The notes under the pieces: model-generated
Told to the model about the DNA's origin: nothing
Databases searched by the model: none
What the model saw: the letters and a program-made list of their open reading frames with translations, nothing else
Made by a program: the position numbers and the translations under genes
Shown here: in pieces, positions 7,440 to 14,658 of the stretch
Layout of the letters: each line of letters begins with the position of its first letter
How positions within the stretch are numbered: the stretch's first letter is position 1
Assembly: GCA_964354995.1 (NCBI GenBank)
Contig: CAYHBQ010000002.1
Coordinates: 1-39,711, forward strand
Reading direction: 5' to 3'
Origin: JBBSZK01 sp964354995
GTDB taxonomy: Archaea; Nanobdellota; Nanobdellia; Pacearchaeales; GW2011-AR1
DNA: 39,711 nucleotides

Positions 7440-9764
7440 ATGAAAGCGTTTATTGTATCGGCAGACTGGGACGAAATAGAAAACAAGACAATCATACAAC
7501 TGTTTGGTCGCCTCGAGAATGGACAATCATTCTGTACCATACACACCATCACCCCTTATTTTTTTATCGAAAAAAAGAATCAGACAAAACTCAAAGGTCC
7601 TGAGTTAAAAGCAACCATCGAAGAAACTACCTTGAAAACGTTTGCAGGAGAATCGGTCATAAAAATAAGTCATCCGCTTCAAAGTGAGCTTACAAAACTT
7701 GCAAAATATTGCGCTGCCAAAAAAATTGCCTTGTTTGAAGCAGATATGAAACCGCATCAACGGTTCATGATAGACAACGACCTGAAAGGCTCATTGGACA
7801 TACAAGGTTCCTATGACCGAAGCGATCGTCTCGATCGTCTCTATGTAGAACCGACCATAACCAAAGCAGAATACAAGCCAGAGCTCAACGTCCTCTCGAT
7901 GGATATAGAATCAGACAAAGAAAATGATAAACTATTCTGCGTAGGATTATATGCGAAAGATTACAAAAATGTGTTCATCATCTCGGACAAAAAATTAAAA
8001 AATGCCGTTGCCTGCAGAGACGAATCAGACTGCTTACAGAAAGTAAAAGATAAAATAATCGAGCTAGACCCTGACATAATAACCGGTTGGAATATAGCTG
8101 ACTTCGACTTCCCCTACCTTCGTGAGCGATACGAAAAGCAAGGAATATCGTTTGATATTGGACGTACAAACGGAGCCACACACATGCGAATAAGCAAAGA
8201 TTTCTTCAGAAAATCAACAATTTCAATTCCCGGAAGACAAGTGCTCGATGGTCTCGCACTCCTCAAAGACCCGTTTATTAAAGAAGCGCCTTCAGTAAAG
8301 TACATCGATATTGAAACGTGGACGCTCGAAAACGTGTCGCAAGCAATTCTGGGTGAAGGAAAACTCCTCAAAGGAAAAAACAGGCATCTTGAAATAGAAC
8401 GCCTCTTCAAAGAGAAAGAACACCAAGCATTAGCAGATTATAATCTTCAAGATTGCAAACTTGCGTATGATATTCTTGAAAAAACAAAAACGCTTGAACT
8501 TGCGATAGAGCGCTCACAGCTCACGGGGCTCACGTTTGACAGACTCACCGCTTCAATAGCTGCATTCGACTCGCTATACATACGAGAAGCAAGGAAGAGA
8601 GGCCTCGTTTCACCTTCAACAGAGTATACCAATAAAGAAGAACGTATCAAAGGAGGATACGTAATGAACCCTGTGCCAGGCATATATCACGACGTAATCG
8701 TGCTCGACTTCAAATCGCTCTATCCCTCAATTATAAAAACGTTTAATATTGATCCGGCATCGCACCTCAAGGAAAAAGAAAAGGGAGCGATAGTTGCGCC
8801 CAACGGAGCGGCATTCAAAAATCAAGAGGGAATATTGCCAGGGATTATAACCGAGTTACACACCGCAAGAGAAAAAGCGAAAAAAGAAAAACGAGAATTC
8901 TCAAGCTATGCAATAAAGATTATCATGAATTCATTTTTCGGCGTATTAGCAAGCCCGAATTGCAGATATTTTTCTCTCGATATGGCGAACGCCATTACCC
9001 ATTTCGCACAGTTTATCATTAAACTGACTGCTCAAAAAATAGAAGAAAAAGGATACAAAGTTATTTACTCAGATACGGACTCGGTGTTCATAAACGCAGA
9101 AGGTAAAAAAACAAATCCCGCAGAGCTGCAGAAACATATAAACGAATTCTATAACGAATTTGTAAAAAAAGAATATGCGCGTACATCGTATCTAGATATA
9201 GAATTCAAACGACACTATCTTTCATTTCTGCTCCCGCCTACACGAAACACCAAAGAAGGTGAAGAAAAGGGCTCCAAAAAAAGATACGCGGGATTATACA
9301 AGAAAGAAAACAAAGAGGAATTAGAAATAATCGGCCTCGAAGCCATACGCGGAGACTGGACAGATGCTGCGCAAGACTTCCAGAAAGAACTATTGCTCAA
9401 AATATTTCATCGGGAAGAGTGCATCCCCTTCATAAAATCCTATGTAAAAAAGATACTGGAGGGAAAATTGGATAGTAAGCTCGTTTATCGCAAATCAATC
9501 AGAAAGGAACTTGAAGAATACGTGAAAACCACCCCCCCTCACGTGAAAGCGGCACGTAAATTAGATAAATTAGAAGGAAACCTCATAGAGTACTACATGA
9601 CTGAAGACGGTCCCGAGCCGCTTCAAAAGCTTAAACATAAAATAGATTATGAACACTATATTGAAAAACAAATAAAACCAATAGCTAACACCATCCTCTT
9701 TTTCTTTAATCTGACGTTTGACGACATTTTAAAAGAATCAAAACAGACTAAACTATTCGCATGA
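7440..9764 (+). CDS. polB: Family B DNA polymerase
   Basis: 774 residues; replicative or repair polymerase with proofreading. Exonuclease motifs are intact: DIESD (about residue 154), GWNIADFDFPYL (about 215) and YNLQDCKLAYD (about 333). Polymerase motifs are DFKSLYPSII (about 422), KIIMNSFFGVL (about 493) and YSDTDSVF (about 542). The frame is open upstream to 7203, but that part runs antisense through the surface-protein gene; ATG 7440 gives the natural N-terminus and fits the TATA box. The C-terminus ends KQTKLFA, like the FEN1 tail. The C39-like gene follows with a 4-base ATGA overlap. Confidence 0.96.
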   Translation: MKAFIVSADWDEIENKTIIQLFGRLENGQSFCTIHTITPYFFIEKKNQTKLKGPELKATIEETTLKTFAGESVIKISHPLQSELTKLAKYCAAKKIALFEADMKPHQRFMIDNDLKGSLDIQGSYDRSDRLDRLYVEPTITKAEYKPELNVLSMDIESDKENDKLFCVGLYAKDYKNVFIISDKKLKNAVACRDESDCLQKVKDKIIELDPDIITGWNIADFDFPYLRERYEKQGISFDIGRTNGATHMRISKDFFRKSTISIPGRQVLDGLALLKDPFIKEAPSVKYIDIETWTLENVSQAILGEGKLLKGKNRHLEIERLFKEKEHQALADYNLQDCKLAYDILEKTKTLELAIERSQLTGLTFDRLTASIAAFDSLYIREARKRGLVSPSTEYTNKEERIKGGYVMNPVPGIYHDVIVLDFKSLYPSIIKTFNIDPASHLKEKEKGAIVAPNGAAFKNQEGILPGIITELHTAREKAKKEKREFSSYAIKIIMNSFFGVLASPNCRYFSLDMANAITHFAQFIIKLTAQKIEEKGYKVIYSDTDSVFINAEGKKTNPAELQKHINEFYNEFVKKEYARTSYLDIEFKRHYLSFLLPPTRNTKEGEEKGSKKRYAGLYKKENKEELEIIGLEAIRGDWTDAAQDFQKELLLKIFHREECIPFIKSYVKKILEGKLDSKLVYRKSIRKELEEYVKTTPPHVKAARKLDKLEGNLIEYYMTEDGPEPLQKLKHKIDYEHYIEKQIKPIANTILFFFNLTFDDILKESKQTKLFA

Positions 9765-10204
9765 ACATTCCCTATTACATACAGGAAAAAGAATGGTATT
9801 GCGGGCCCGCAGTCATGCAAATGGCTCTCGCAGCGTGTGGAATAAAGAAGACACAAGGGCAATTGGCAAAGGCACTAGGTACAAAAAATGATAACATTGG
9901 TACAAAAAACAGCGCAATGGTCGCCGTGGCAAAACAATACGGGCTCTTAGAAACTTCAAAAGAGAAGAAGTCGATTAAAGAACTAACAAAATATCTTGCT
10001 ACAGGGAAAATCATAATTGTAAGTCATTTTTATGAACCGGACCAAACAGGACATTTCGCAGTTGTGAAAAAAATAACGAAAAAAGCCATTATTCTCTTAG
10101 ACCCTGAAGCAGGGCCCAGCAAAACCTACTCATTCGCCAACTTTAAAAAAATATGGCACGATAACGAGGGAACCCGCGGTTGGTTTCTCGTGATAAAACG
10201 CTAA
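9761..10204 (+). CDS. C39-like papain-fold protein
   Basis: 147 residues with the C39 arrangement: oxyanion Gln8, Cys14 in YCGPAVMQ, His98 in GHFAVVKK and Asp114 in LLDPEAG, so the catalytic set appears complete. C39 peptidases cut leader peptides at double-Gly sites when part of ABC exporters; stand-alone forms have other or unknown substrates. No signal peptide or membrane helix is present, so it is likely cytoplasmic. It starts inside the polB stop codon (ATGA) and is probably co-translated with it. The 3' end is overlapped by the convergent gene 10130-10411. Confidence 0.75.
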   Translation: MNIPYYIQEKEWYCGPAVMQMALAACGIKKTQGQLAKALGTKNDNIGTKNSAMVAVAKQYGLLETSKEKKSIKELTKYLATGKIIIVSHFYEPDQTGHFAVVKKITKKAIILLDPEAGPSKTYSFANFKKIWHDNEGTRGWFLVIKR

Positions 10205-10411
10205 GGTTTGCACTAAACGTATCGGCAGAGAAAGATTAGAAAAATTCAAGGGCCTGGGCGGAACCGTGCTATTTGTGAGATTAGTCATATTCGGCGCAAA
10301 CTGAAGCGATTCAATTTGTGAAGCAAGCAAACCCAGTGAAAAATAAAAACTGAACAGCGCAAGCAATACAAAAAAAGCAAGATAAAAATAAGAAGGAAGT
10401 TTTATCACCAT
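10130..10411 (-). CDS. Small single-pass membrane protein
   Basis: 93 residues. An N-terminal transmembrane helix (residues 8-30, LAFFVLLALFSFYFSLGLLA) precedes an Asn/Thr-rich outer part with several N-x-S/T sites. Its last 25 codons overlap the convergent C39-like gene by 75 bases, which would normally cast doubt. However, a TATA box sits exactly 22 bases before the ATG and most of the frame lies in otherwise unused DNA. Function unknown. It is the weakest of the membrane-protein calls here. Confidence 0.55.
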   Translation of the reverse strand: MVIKLPSYFYLAFFVLLALFSFYFSLGLLASQIESLQFAPNMTNLTNSTVPPRPLNFSNLSLPIRLVQTLAFYHEKPTAGSLVIVPYFFKVGE

Positions 10412-10432
10412 AACTAACTAAGAATAAACTGT

Positions 10433-10440
10433 TATATAAA
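10433..10440 (-). promoter_or_regulatory. TATA box for the small membrane protein
   Basis: TATATAAA (plus-strand reading) ending 22 bases from the ATG at 10411, inside the short gap after the phosphoesterase gene. Confidence 0.6.
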
Positions 10441-10444
10441 CGTA

Positions 10445-11053
10445 TCAAATATCGATGATAACGCCCTTCTTGCCTACATTGATTACGCGTGTTCCCTCAA
10501 TAAGTTCATCAGCGCCCGCCGCCTCATGAATGTGACCATGGATAAGAATATCAGGTTTAAATTTTTGAATAGCTTTCCGAATAGACTTGCTTCCAGAAAT
10601 GCCTGAAAATTCTGATGCGCTCCCCAAAGGATGCATGTGCGTCACCATTACCTTTTTTTCAATACCTGCAAGTCCGTTATGCGCCTGCTCAAGAGTCTTC
10701 AGAAGTTCTCGCTCAGACAACGAATTAAACGGACCAATATCTGCTCCTCCGGCGCCAAAAAACCCTACACTACCGTAACGAGCCGAATAACCATGAATGT
10801 TCTTCATGCCATAGAACTGCGCTAAAAAATCCGCCGTAGCAAACGAGTCCCAATTACCCGGAAGTAAGAGCACTTTCTGCCCCTTATCTTTAAAAGGCTT
10901 GATTAAATTCGGTGCCTCAACAATGCCCGTGATATCTCCACACAACACGACCACATCAGCCCGTTCTTTCTCCGCACGATCAGCAAGCTTTTTAGTCGCC
11001 CGCGTATCCCCATGAATATCGGAGGCAGCTAAAATACGTATTTTTTTGCTCAT
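10445..11053 (-). CDS. Calcineurin-like metallophosphoesterase
   Basis: 202 residues with the full two-metal phosphoesterase signature in order: SDIHGD near residue 12, CGDITG near 38, PGNWD near 65, THMHP near 140 and GHIHE near 172. Length and layout fit the archaeal YfcE/MJ0936-like subgroup, which hydrolyses phosphodiesters; the cellular substrate is not predictable. Cytoplasmic, no signal peptide. It has its own leaderless promoter. Confidence 0.9.
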   Translation of the reverse strand: MSKKIRILAASDIHGDTRATKKLADRAEKERADVVVLCGDITGIVEAPNLIKPFKDKGQKVLLLPGNWDSFATADFLAQFYGMKNIHGYSARYGSVGFFGAGGADIGPFNSLSERELLKTLEQAHNGLAGIEKKVMVTHMHPLGSASEFSGISGSKSIRKAIQKFKPDILIHGHIHEAAGADELIEGTRVINVGKKGVIIDI

Positions 11054-11074
11054 AAAAAACCCAAGGAATGGGGC

Positions 11075-11082
11075 CTTAAAAG
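11075..11082 (-). promoter_or_regulatory. TATA box for the phosphoesterase
   Basis: Minus-strand CTTTTAAG ending 22 bases before the ATG at 11053. Confidence 0.6.
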
Positions 11083-11167
11083 ACTATCGTTTATCGACGA
11101 CAAGAGAAAGCATTATGTACGCGTGACAGGGATTAACTACTATGTCAGGTAACAAATAATGAGAAAA

Positions 11168-11175
11168 GTTTAAAA
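11168..11175 (+). promoter_or_regulatory. TATA box for the winged-helix operon
   Basis: GTTTAAAA about 37 bases before the ATG at 11212. This predicts a leader of roughly 15 bases that contains AGGT, making this unit one of the few with a short leader. Confidence 0.5.
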
Positions 11176-11211
11176 GCACCCTACTTATCGCACATATAGG
11201 TTCAAACACAT

Positions 11212-11490
11212 ATGTCAGAACATAGCAAAGACAATTTCGATGTATTCTTCAGACGTAAGCCTGCCTTGATGCTCGTTGCATTGAAGAAGCTTACCAAAGC
11301 CAGATACGGCTCTATTTTAGCGAAAGAGGTCGATTGCACCTATAGTCATGCAGTAAAAATCTTGCAAACCTTGGAAAAACTCGGTTTAGTCGTATTTGAA
11401 AAAAAAGGGCGCATGAAACTTATCAAGCTCACCAAGAAAGGCCAAGAAATCGCAGACAACATAGAAAACATTAAACGTGTTGTCGGATAA
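11212..11490 (+). CDS. Winged-helix transcription regulator
   Basis: 92 residues forming one winged-helix domain of the MarR/ArnR-like type: helix-turn-helix around LAKEVDCTYSHAVKILQTLE, a LGLV linker, and a beta-wing (VVFEKKGRMKLIKLTKKGQE). Likely a DNA-binding repressor or activator, possibly of its own operon. Its stop TAA overlaps the next ATG by 1 base, so it is co-translated with two small unknown genes. The 158-base upstream gap is one of the longest in the window and leaves room for an operator. Confidence 0.8.
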   Translation: MSEHSKDNFDVFFRRKPALMLVALKKLTKARYGSILAKEVDCTYSHAVKILQTLEKLGLVVFEKKGRMKLIKLTKKGQEIADNIENIKRVVG

Positions 11491-11774
11491 TGAGCATCAA
11501 AGATTTTTTTACCAAGATAGGTAACGCGTATCATGAAGGACAAGTGTATTCAGCCTGTTTGGAAAATAGAGCATGGGCAACACGTAATGAAGTGCCTCCA
11601 GAGCGATTTTACGAGCTAAGGGATACATGGCAGGATTATGCAGAGGACCTTCATCGCAAACCAAGAAGTCTTCTTGAAAGAGCTGCTTTCGCATTAGGGG
11701 ATGAATCAATTGTTCTAAGTGGAAATATACCTCCTCGATTTAGAGTGTGGAAAATTAAAAATCTTGTTGATTAA
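11490..11774 (+). CDS. Hypothetical protein in the winged-helix operon
   Basis: 94 residues, mostly helical, rich in Arg, Glu and aromatic residues (RFYELRDTWQDYAEDLHRK). No signal peptide, membrane segment or known motif. It starts on the last base of the regulator's stop codon, so it is almost certainly translated with it. Being the direct partner of a winged-helix protein suggests a co-regulator or the controlled gene, but this is inference from position only. Confidence 0.6.
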   Translation: MSIKDFFTKIGNAYHEGQVYSACLENRAWATRNEVPPERFYELRDTWQDYAEDLHRKPRSLLERAAFALGDESIVLSGNIPPRFRVWKIKNLVD

Positions 11775-11786
11775 GCAGTTAATTCT

Positions 11787-12143
11787 ATGATCCGAATAAA
11801 AAGTCAAAAGACCCCTTTCAACCTCTGGTGTAAGGAAGGAGATGCCGTCGTTCTTGTGCTCGGAGAGGAAACGGTACGCGTGAATACTCGACGCACCCCT
11901 GGAAAAAAAACACTGCTGACAATCGCACAAAGTTCGGGAATTAAGACCCTTGTAGATACAGAAGGAGTATATGTTGCAGAAACACAAAAGGGAGAGTACA
12001 TTGAACTAAAAGGGAAATATAGAGGGAAAAGAGATGACGGTTCTATCCCGTCAAACGATAGAGGCATCGAAATAAATGCGCCTTCTCAAACTGCAAGCTA
12101 TAAGTTTACATCAAGAGAATTCGCGGAAGCCAAAAAACGTTAA
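11787..12143 (+). CDS. Hypothetical protein, third gene of the winged-helix operon
   Basis: 118 residues, beta-rich and basic (DAVVLVLGEETVRVNTRRT; GEYIELKGKYRGKRDDG). No recognised domain. It follows the previous gene after 12 bases with no clear Shine-Dalgarno site and no TATA box, consistent with an operon member. Its stop codon overlaps the stop of the convergent C39-like gene by 4 bases in a TTAA tetramer. Confidence 0.55.
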   Translation: MIRIKSQKTPFNLWCKEGDAVVLVLGEETVRVNTRRTPGKKTLLTIAQSSGIKTLVDTEGVYVAETQKGEYIELKGKYRGKRDDGSIPSNDRGIEINAPSQTASYKFTSREFAEAKKR

Positions 12144-12742
12144 CCTTTTTTAGAAATTACAATACAGTCTTCATCGGTGCCTAGACTTTTTCGTGCCCTA
12201 TCGAATAAGGCTCGTTCAATAGGAACAAATGCACGACCATCCTTCGGGCCAGGATTATGCACAAACACATTCCAATCGTCAAATCCCGCAATCGGCACGA
12301 AATGTCCTTGATACTCTGCAACGCCCATAACAACATGCCAATCCAGCAAAACTAACGCAAGAGAATCTTCCTGCACATGTGATAAAAGCTCGCCGAGAGA
12401 AAATGTCTTTTCAGCCAACACAACATGCGCTCTCCGTGCTTCTAAAACAAACGAAGCCATACGATCCTTCGTCATCGAAGAATATTTTTTATAAAAATCC
12501 ATTTCACGATAGGCAGGGTTCAACCCAAGCGATTTCGTAAAAAACTGAACTGAGAATCCCAACCGTGCCGCTGCCAGCGCCAGTTGTATTGTGTGAAGTC
12601 CCTTACCGAGTTCCATCCTCGCAGCATGTTCAATAACGCTCAATTCGGCAGGATTTCCAAAATACGCAAGAATCATCTGCAACGCCGCAGGCCCACAATT
12701 AGTCGTGCTTGTCTGCGGATAAAACGGCACCCCTAATTTCAT
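12140..12742 (-). CDS. C39-like papain-fold protein downstream of tRNA-Lys
   Basis: 200 residues with oxyanion Gln10, Cys16 in NCGPAALQM, His147 in GHFVPIAGFDD and Asn163 in VHNPG where the Asp of the triad is usually found. It is the second C39-like protein within 3 kb and shares the same layout, but it is longer. It lacks a signal peptide. There is no TATA box of its own: its ATG begins 4 bases after the 3' end of the tRNA-Lys gene on the same strand, so it is probably expressed from the tRNA promoter. Confidence 0.72.
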   Translation of the reverse strand: MKLGVPFYPQTSTTNCGPAALQMILAYFGNPAELSVIEHAARMELGKGLHTIQLALAAARLGFSVQFFTKSLGLNPAYREMDFYKKYSSMTKDRMASFVLEARRAHVVLAEKTFSLGELLSHVQEDSLALVLLDWHVVMGVAEYQGHFVPIAGFDDWNVFVHNPGPKDGRAFVPIERALFDRARKSLGTDEDCIVISKKG

Positions 12743-12746
12743 AAAA

Positions 12747-12881
12747 TGACCCCGATGGGATTTGAACCCACGACACCTGGATTACTTCAACAAAGACTCA
12801 TCGCTCGTGTCTTTTTGAAGAACGACGAAGCGCACTTTGCCGTAAGAGTCCAGTACTCTGACCGGGCTGAGCTACGGGGCC
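12747..12881 (-). tRNA. tRNA-Lys(CTT) with intron
   Basis: Acceptor GGCCCCG pairs with CGGGGTC (one G-U), followed by discriminator A; CCA is not encoded. The D arm (GCTC...GAGT), an anticodon stem CTGGA/TCCAG and the T arm (GTGGGTTCAAATCCCAT) are all present. The anticodon CTT is at 12844-12846. Exons are 12881-12843 and 12782-12747, 75 bases in total. A 60-base intron (12783-12842) sits at the usual 37/38 site and contains a long hairpin of CTTCAA and AAAGAC arms. The C39-like gene starts 4 bases after its end. Confidence 0.92.
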
Positions 12882-12904
12882 ACGAAAAACAAACTGGAAT
12901 CCGG

Positions 12905-12912
12905 TTTAAAAA
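12905..12912 (-). promoter_or_regulatory. TATA box of tRNA-Lys
   Basis: Minus-strand TTTTTAAA ending 24 bases before the first tRNA base, the same distance as at the other two tRNA genes in this window. Confidence 0.6.
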
Positions 12913-12942
12913 CCTAGTGACGCAGCAGGCAGTACAGAAAAA

Positions 12943-12950
12943 CTTATAAA
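12943..12950 (+). promoter_or_regulatory. TATA box that supports a GTG start at 12972
   Basis: CTTATAAA ending 22 bases before the GTG at 12972. Confidence 0.6.
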
Positions 12951-12971
12951 GAAAAGAATAAAACAAAAATT

Positions 12972-13214
12972 GTGGCTGAAAAAGAGAGCAGGCATGACTT
13001 ATTAGGAAGACCGATTGAACCTAATTGCTTTTCACAAGAAGGGCTGTGGGGACAACCCCTAAGAAGGCTTCCCCTAGAAGATATAGCGGGAACAACGAGG
13101 GGACTAGACGAAATACAAGTAGAACCCTCTCGTGATATAAACACAGGATACTTATTTAATCAAGGATATTCGAACGGCGTACAAGAAAGGTTATATTCTT
13201 CAGAGAAGAATTAG
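12972..13214 (+). CDS. Small hypothetical protein with GTG start
   Basis: 80 residues, hydrophilic, with two Trp-Gly/Leu-rich patches (QEGLWGQPLRRLPLED) and no recognised domain. Support for a real gene comes from the TATA box exactly 22 bases before the GTG and from the 4-base stop-codon overlap (TTAG) with the convergent TFS gene, the same junction type seen at known genes nearby. An antisense frame of similar length exists but lacks such signals. Confidence 0.55.
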   Translation: MAEKESRHDLLGRPIEPNCFSQEGLWGQPLRRLPLEDIAGTTRGLDEIQVEPSRDINTGYLFNQGYSNGVQERLYSSEKN

Positions 13215-13519
13215 CGATATACGCGCCACGTATGCTCGCACTTAGTGCACTTGTAAAACTTCGTTTCAGATTCATCCGACGAACGCGTCTGCAACGTCCA
13301 GAAAAAGGCTTCCCCATGTTTACAGCTAGGGCATTTAATCTGCACCTTCGGATACGTATTTAACTGCTTCTCATTGATAACAGCAATACCGGAGGCCTTG
13401 CCCATTTTTTCAGAGGCCTGAATCTTTACCGGCGTTTTAGGTCGATAGCCGCACTTAGCACACGCAGCTTTCTTGTCAACAACAATAATAACGCTTCCAC
13501 ACTTGGGACAAAATTCCAT
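13211..13519 (-). CDS. tfs: Transcript-cleavage factor TFS (TFIIS-like)
   Basis: 102 residues from the ATG at 13519. Two zinc ribbons: CPKCG...CAKCG at residues 4-30 and CPSCKHG...CTKCEHTW at the C-terminus. The tip of the second carries RSSDESETKFYKC, including the Asp-Glu pair that enters the RNA polymerase funnel and stimulates RNA cleavage in backtracked complexes. Length and layout match archaeal TFS. The frame continues 51 codons upstream across the start of the deaminase gene, but those codons are not part of the family. It shares a central TATA box with the divergent deaminase gene. Confidence 0.93.
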   Translation of the reverse strand: MEFCPKCGSVIIVVDKKAACAKCGYRPKTPVKIQASEKMGKASGIAVINEKQLNTYPKVQIKCPSCKHGEAFFWTLQTRSSDESETKFYKCTKCEHTWRVYR

Positions 13520-13540
13520 TAGCTCTGATAAATCAAAGAG

Positions 13541-13548
13541 TATATAAA
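13541..13548. promoter_or_regulatory. Shared bidirectional TATA box (tfs / deaminase)
   Basis: TATATAAA centred between ATG 13519 (minus) and ATG 13569 (plus), 22 and 21 bases from each. No other TATA element lies in the 49-base gap. Confidence 0.65.
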
Positions 13549-13568
13549 TTTGTTGAAACACAAAAGTC

Positions 13569-14045
13569 ATGCGAACCCTAAAAAAAGAAGAAATTGCACA
13601 TTTTATCGATGAAGCCGTTAAAGTAGCCTCATGCGCAACATGCACTCGAGCACGATGCGGGTGTGTTCTCATACAAAAAAGCGAAATAATCGGAAAGGGA
13701 TATAATAGTCCTCCGAACGAAAGAGAATCTCAAAGGAGATGTTCACAAGATAAATCAAAAATGCACCCAAAAATAACCGATAAAACGTGTTGCGTACACG
13801 CCGAGCAAAGAGCAATTATAGACGCTATAAAGAAGAACCCTGATAAAATAGAAGGATCTCAACTTCTTTTTGTTCGGCTTGACCCAAAAGGAGAAATAGC
13901 TCCCGCAGGAGATCCCTATTGTACGCTATGTAGCAAAATGGCGCTCGACGTAGGAGTAAAGGAATTTATTTTGTTACATACAAAGGGCCCTATTGCCTAT
14001 GATACTGAAGAGTATAACAAACGCTCATATCAGTATGGAAATTAA
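13569..14045 (+). CDS. Cytidine/deoxycytidylate deaminase-family protein
   Basis: 158 residues with the zinc-dependent deaminase signature: VHAEQRAI (His ligand and catalytic Glu, about residue 77) and GDPYCTLC (two Cys ligands, about residue 117). This layout fits dCMP deaminase and ComE-like proteins, which supply dUMP for thymidylate synthesis or salvage pyrimidines. The usual PCxxC is YCTLC here. An extra Cys cluster (CATCTRARCGC near residue 25; CSQ, CC before HAE) may bind a second zinc as in dCMP deaminases. Substrate not certain. Confidence 0.82.
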   Translation: MRTLKKEEIAHFIDEAVKVASCATCTRARCGCVLIQKSEIIGKGYNSPPNERESQRRCSQDKSKMHPKITDKTCCVHAEQRAIIDAIKKNPDKIEGSQLLFVRLDPKGEIAPAGDPYCTLCSKMALDVGVKEFILLHTKGPIAYDTEEYNKRSYQYGN

Positions 14046-14608
14046 CGACAAAACCCTCTCTGCTCTGAAGACTTGAACCCTTCAAAGAAAATCAGCTTCA
14101 ACCACCCAATAGCAGGAATACGCATTATCGACTTTCCCATAATGGCCGTAGCAGGAATATCTTGCTCCTCAGGAAGATAACTGGGATTATGATCTCCCTT
14201 CGTAGCAAACGGATCGGTGCCAACAAGACGATGAATAAGAGGATAGGTGTAACGCGACTGAAACACGATGATATCCCCCTGCTCGTATGAACCGCGTCCT
14301 GAAACAAGAATAATATCTCCCTTATTCAGCCCATTCCTAAACGGAAACCGTTCAACATCGGATTTAAAAATATCGCGTTCGGCCCCGTACCAAAGTGAAT
14401 TCTGTTCCCACCAACTATCAAACCCCTGCTCATGATACATCGAACACGACTCCACTACAACAAGGGGCAGCGGAGATGCAAAGACAAATGAAAGTGCCGG
14501 AAAAAAGAGAAATCGAATAAATACGTACATCAAAAGAAGCGAGACAACCCAAGACTGCCAACTGTCCCTCTTCAAAAAACGCCAAAAACAGTGCAAATAA
14601 GACATCAT
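14042..14608 (-). CDS. Signal peptidase I, archaeal/ER type (S26B)
   Basis: 188 residues. One N-terminal transmembrane helix (residues 20-42) precedes the catalytic Ser in VVVESCSMYH. The second region is YPLIHRLVG, with His in place of the bacterial Lys as in archaeal and ER enzymes, and then KGDHNPS with the third conserved Asp. It removes signal peptides from secreted proteins; several in this window carry them. A 45-residue insertion after the Ser motif (GFDSWWEQNSLWYGAERDIF...) is typical of DPANN forms as far as I can judge. Its stop overlaps the deaminase stop by 4 bases. Confidence 0.88.
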   Translation of the reverse strand: MMSYLHCFWRFLKRDSWQSWVVSLLLMYVFIRFLFFPALSFVFASPLPLVVVESCSMYHEQGFDSWWEQNSLWYGAERDIFKSDVERFPFRNGLNKGDIILVSGRGSYEQGDIIVFQSRYTYPLIHRLVGTDPFATKGDHNPSYLPEEQDIPATAIMGKSIMRIPAIGWLKLIFFEGFKSSEQRGFCR

Positions 14609-14629
14609 TAAACTAACGAGAAAAGAAGA

Positions 14630-14637
14630 TATTTAAA
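14630..14637. promoter_or_regulatory. Shared bidirectional TATA box (signal peptidase / 14659 gene)
   Basis: TATTTAAA whose ends lie exactly 22 bases from ATG 14608 (minus) and ATG 14659 (plus); the only such element in the 50-base gap. Confidence 0.65.
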
Positions 14638-14658
14638 CCATATGTAAACCGCATACCT

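Noticed and set aside
11083..11167. Short ATG frames upstream of the winged-helix operon
   Set aside because: Only 3-5 codons long and upstream of the predicted transcript start.
12783..12842. Box C/D guide RNA inside the tRNA-Lys intron
   Set aside because: A C-like GCGATGA is present, but no D box (CTGA) in a matching position was found.
13520..13672. 51-codon upstream extension of TFS
   Set aside because: It overlaps the divergent deaminase gene and contains no family sequence; ATG 13519 is the typical TFS start.
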